DNA of 21,633 nucleotides. Source: Hyphochytrium catenoides (taxonomy: Eukaryota; Sar; Hyphochytriomycetes; Hyphochytriales; Hyphochytriaceae). Shown here piece after piece: positions 19,601 through 21,633 of this stretch. Within the stretch, counting starts at the first letter, position 1, and every line of letters starts with the position of its first letter. The DNA is taken from assembly GCA_900088475.1 (NCBI GenBank), contig FLMG01004742.1:1-21633 (forward strand). The letters run 5' to 3'. Below the pieces are notes generated by a model. It ran no database searches and was not told where the DNA came from. It saw only the letters and a program-made list of their open reading frames with translations. The translations under genes were made by a program, and so were the position numbers.

Positions 19601-21633
19601 CCGAATTGAGGGTGGCACCGTGTATCACATACTCCGATCCTCGAGATGGTGTTAGCCCTTTAAGACCAACACCTTCCATTGCCAAGTTTTGTGAGGCTGT
19701 TATTGACGGAGATAAGTAAGTGTGCTTTTACAATCTGTCGTCTATGACTACTCCTTTGCTGCGTGGTGAGCTATCACAAAGAGGTTTCCTGCGTTTGCTG
19801 CTCAAACCCGCTGCTTCCGGAGTGCTAATATGGGTCCACTCTAGGTACTTGGCGTGGACGGTAAACCCCATCCTGGAGGAAGGCGCTACGCCTCCCCAGC
19901 TCATGTGGGATCATTTGGGACTTCGCTCTCCTCCCTCTCTAACCTTAGTGATGGAACATCTCCACAACATTACTCGCCGAAACGACCAGAGGCCCCCTCT
20001 GTGGCCTTTGAAAGATGTATTCACCGCGATCTTCAGATATTTGGATGGCAAGCTTGACACACTCTCTCAGGAGCATCTGGAAAAGCTTAGCGGCTTGCCA
20101 ATAGTCCCTATTGATGACACAGTGCTTGTGAAACCAGATAGGCTCTTTATCAAGCTCAAGAGAAACCTATCACCCTTCCTGTTTGAAATTCCGAGGGTGT
20201 TCGGCTCCTTTGACAACCTCTTGCATAGGCTTGGTGCAAGGCGTGAACCCTCAGGTGAGTTATATATATACCCTAACTTCAATTCAGGTAACGTTTGTTT
20301 ACTCACATCAATCATCTAATCTTCCTAGTGGACGTTTATCGCGATATTCTATTCGACATAAAGAAGGGGGTGGCTGAGGAGCCGCTGAATTTGAACGAGG
20401 CTCTGGCCGTCATCCACATCCTTGAGCTGATCATTGAAGACCCCTCTTTCGAGAGCAAGGTGGTCTTTTCCAAAGGAAAGATCACTAGTAATCAGCTGCT
20501 AGCTCCTGACAGCTGCCTAGTGCTGAGGGACGCTGCCATGTGTCTTTATAATGACGCCCCTTGGGTATTGAGGAGCGTGAGGCTACCGACTACCCATACT
20601 TTGAGCGAAGTTGTACCCAAAATGATCGCCGAAAAGCTTGGCATACCGCCGGTCTCGAGTGTTATTACTGAAGTTCTCGAGTCTAAACGCCCTGCGACGG
20701 ACATGAGAGACGAGGAGTTGCAGTTGAATCGAAGCTTGAAATCATCTGTCTTCCTTGAAGGGTTAGCCAAAGCCGTACAGACTGAAAGGAAGAGGGCAAT
20801 GACAGGCAAGAGTTTCTTAGCTGGGGGCTTAGCTGAACCAGACGGCTTCGCGGATTACGAAACCGCAGTAAAGGTAAGGCCGTCATTTGAATCTTCGACA
20901 ATCCATGTGAGCTCCGTCCGGCTAACGCGGAGATGCAGGTCTGTGAAAACCTTTCGGACTTCTCTGTAAGCCTGCTGGACGAGCTCAAAACACGATTCTT
21001 CTATAGCTCTGACTCCGATTTGCTGGTGGATGTTACTGATTCAAGTTGTGCGCAAAGCAATTTGACCTTCTTCGACCAGTCCAGGAAATGCATCTACATT
21101 GCTGCCAGGAACCTGCCATCCCATATCAGCCTCAATAGAGCGTTGGCCCTTTCGCTCAAAAGGGTTCTGGCCAATGGAGTTAGTGACAGTGGACTTATAG
21201 AGGCTCTGTTGGAGGTCTCGGAAGTTTCTGCTGAGGCAGTTAATGCGGTTCTCGTTGCCCACGGTTATTACTTGACGGACAATTGGGACATAAAGAGCAG
21301 ACCCTTTCCACGGCTTGGGGATCCCATCAGCCCGGATGATCAAGGGAGGCTTGAACTGACGCCCACTCACACCTTCATGGAGGGAGAGATTGTCCTCTGG
21401 AAGGACAATAGGACGGACGCCCTCCGCTACGGGGCTGTTATTTCCTCGAAGGAGACAAATGACCAAGCACTCATACCCGTACTCCTAATCAGGACCGGGA
21501 GAACAAGCACTTCTCTCTTCAAGAGCACAGAACTTTATAGCCTGCGGCGAACAGAAACCACCCGTGGTCTCAGTGCTTTGGCCTCAGGAAACCCATCCCC
21601 TGCAACAGTTCCGGCTCTCGGCTTTGAACATTT
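4647..21633 (+). CDS. SACS: Giant sacsin-like protein, three Hsp90-type SIRPT modules, 44 exons, incomplete at right edge
   Basis: Exons: 4647-4746, 4844-4863, 4948-5059, 5124-5185, 5267-5342, 5419-5624, 5687-5869, 5929-6055, 6115-6362, 6423-6570, 6633-6883, 6950-7226, 7285-7474, 7562-7708, 7771-8060, 8121-8253, 8310-8719, 8792-10232, 10297-10580, 10648-10827, 10887-11055, 11142-11268, 11335-11520, 11584-11913, 12068-12364, 12421-12591, 12655-12878, 12936-13622, 13696-14392, 14453-14641, 14699-14992, 15053-15952, 16168-16429, 16480-16868, 16944-17110, 17173-17855, 17922-18214, 18295-18646, 18706-18794, 18849-19093, 19155-19715, 19845-20254, 20329-20873, 20939-21633. Together they give one frame of at least 4,615 codons, similar in size to vertebrate sacsin (about 4,600 residues). 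Sacsin is a cytosolic, chaperone-like scaffold linked to protein folding and to intermediate-filament and mitochondrial upkeep. The first module starts at residue 11 (FGDNFGQKVDLTVRLREIL), so no N-terminal ubiquitin-like domain is present, unlike in vertebrates. DnaJ and HEPN domains, if any, lie downstream. Splice sites come from frame continuity and comparison between modules. Family assignment is strong; single borders could be off. Confidence 0.9.
4844..4863 (+). other. 20-nt microexon (exon 2) just before the ATPase N-box
   Basis: The exon is AGGGTTCCACTGTTTTGAAG, bounded by CGACAG on the left and GTACGAGG on the right. With the last G of exon 1 it encodes E34-G-S-T-V-L-K40, which exactly fills the gap between NYP (end of exon 1) and ELVQNADDAG (start of exon 3). 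Module 2 has the matching stretch NH2-side of its own N-box (DGPSIIHELIQN). Its length is not a multiple of three, so skipping it would break the frame. Confidence 0.85.
6571..6632 (+). other. GC-AG intron 10 (62 bp)
   Basis: The donor is AAAAAG|GCAAGA and the acceptor CCTCAG|CCTCTAGG. Using it joins YVRLLEK to ASRLMG and on to SYDLWP, which aligns with YLELLALRRSAGDRAYDLWP in module 2. I found no GT donor that keeps the frame here. Confidence 0.75.
7227..7284 (+). other. GC-AG intron 12 (58 bp)
   Basis: The donor is GAAAAG|GCATGT and the acceptor ATACAG|GTGAAG. It joins MASGK to GEGTLCEVYSLPTKELF in frame. The nearby GT (in GCATGTAGAAG) would lead to a stop or the wrong frame. Confidence 0.7.
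10379..15502 (+). other. SIRPT module 2, intact Hsp90-like nucleotide-binding site
   Basis: Residues about 1502-2902. It opens with FEAFGQSEKITRRLSHVLEL, then HELIQNADDAGAS (E1532, N1536), FYNDAVFSDNDL (N1576, D1577), GRFGLGFNAIYHFTDLPSF (G1607, G1609), FLDPHGVNVPG and FQGTLFR. VHVNAFFEVTSNRRDLWLGE crosses the exon border at 11913/12068, followed by AYDLWPGPK. Later parts show GLAILPLIDG and close with TYNDAAWLSDNERLKLG and VHNKINLDFAAAVGCQSLRK, matching the end of module 1. The match in order and spacing of motifs between modules 1 and 2 supports the exon borders used. Confidence 0.85.
15503..20640 (+). other. SIRPT module 3, degenerate Hsp90-like region (predicted pseudo-ATPase)
   Basis: Residues about 2903-4300. 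The N-box position reads AEILEVAEQFQCQSAELLWD, aligning without gaps to module 1. E2928 matches E41, but N45 is replaced by V2932 and the Asp-Asp-Ala-Gly run is gone. The Asn-Asp of FNDAVF becomes L2972-P2973. The glycine motif reads GLGPGLAACFRITDCL: two glycines remain, but the F-N pair after them is L-A. The framework survives: DQRSHP, ELQGPSLSIY, LFLFDPSGEYLEP, FPDQFKPF, GTIIRMPLR. The VNAFFE..SNRRD segment is also worn (VHINGDFLLFPSDRG). The second half is well kept (GLPLLPLASG, LFGDWPLIPVEDG, LYNDAPWVLRS). Inferred: fold kept, nucleotide binding lost, perhaps a structural or regulatory unit. Confidence 0.8.
15953..16167 (+). other. Intron 32 (215 bp, longest), with an in-frame hydrophobic extension
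   Basis: The donor AAG|GTTACT is weak and the acceptor is CTGTAG|TCCGAC. Spliced, it joins EYLEPKLK to SDSANEG. If read through, the frame continues to a TAG at 16064-16066. That adds 38 residues, including the strongly hydrophobic LTATLLFILLFLLIV followed by a Tyr-Arg end, much like a membrane anchor. Confidence 0.6.
20641..21633 (+). other. Start of the C-terminal region after module 3, truncated by the window
   Basis: Residues about 4300-4615. After the last SIRPT module the chain continues as predicted helices (VITEVLESK, LLDELKTRFF, SLNRALALSLKRVLANG). It then reaches HTFMEGEIVLWKDNRT and YGAVISSKE, a beta-rich segment that resembles the region between the repeats and the J domain in known sacsins. 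Exon 44 is open to the last base. No J-domain HPD motif is visible in this part. Confidence 0.5.

Noticed and set aside
21041-21466. Minus-strand frame of 141 residues at the right end
   Set aside because: It is antisense to exon 44, whose plus-strand frame is open to the window edge and continues the sacsin-like protein.

Overview
The window is nuclear DNA from a eukaryote. It holds one very large gene broken by many short GT-AG introns (50 to 215 bp, mostly about 60), a secreted GPI-anchor-type protein, a non-LTR retrotransposon remnant, satellite-like repeats and a long CT microsatellite. There are no bacterial operons, rRNA, tRNA or CRISPR arrays. Base composition is near 50% GC. I cannot fix the lineage. 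The compact introns, the intron-dense sacsin-type gene and the style of reverse transcriptase would fit an alga or another protist better than a vertebrate, but that is inference.

Layout, left to right. Positions 1-1140 (minus strand) carry part of a non-LTR reverse transcriptase that runs off the left edge. Positions 1336-1604 are a 53-bp tandem repeat whose unit is itself a diverged dimer. Positions 2308-3087 (plus) encode a 259-residue cysteine-rich, Ser/Thr/Pro-stalked, probably GPI-anchored surface protein in one exon. Positions 3200-4002 contain broken frames that look like decayed ankyrin-type repeats (weak call). Positions 4072-4195 are a pyrimidine tract ending in 32 perfect CT units. 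Positions 4196-4646 are the presumed promoter and 5' leader of the next gene.

From 4647 to the right edge, about 17 kb is a single plus-strand sacsin-like gene. I assembled it by hand as 44 exons (43 introns) in one uninterrupted frame of at least 4,615 codons, and it is still open at the window end. It has three consecutive sacsin repeat (SIRPT) modules, each starting with an Hsp90-like ATPase-type region. Modules 1 and 2 keep the ATP-binding signatures. Module 3 has lost the nucleotide-binding Asn, the second Asp-containing motif and much of the glycine motif while keeping the fold-defining framework, so it looks like a pseudo-ATPase. The N terminus begins almost directly at module 1, leaving no room for an N-terminal ubiquitin-like domain. 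Any C-terminal DnaJ or HEPN domains would lie beyond the window.

Points of most interest are the degenerate third ATPase, a 20-nt microexon immediately in front of the first ATPase's catalytic Glu/Asn motif, two GC-AG introns, an intron whose retention would add a hydrophobic membrane-anchor-like tail, two stop-free introns divisible by three, and the dimeric 53-bp satellite. All splice sites were inferred from frame continuity and module-to-module similarity, without transcript data.
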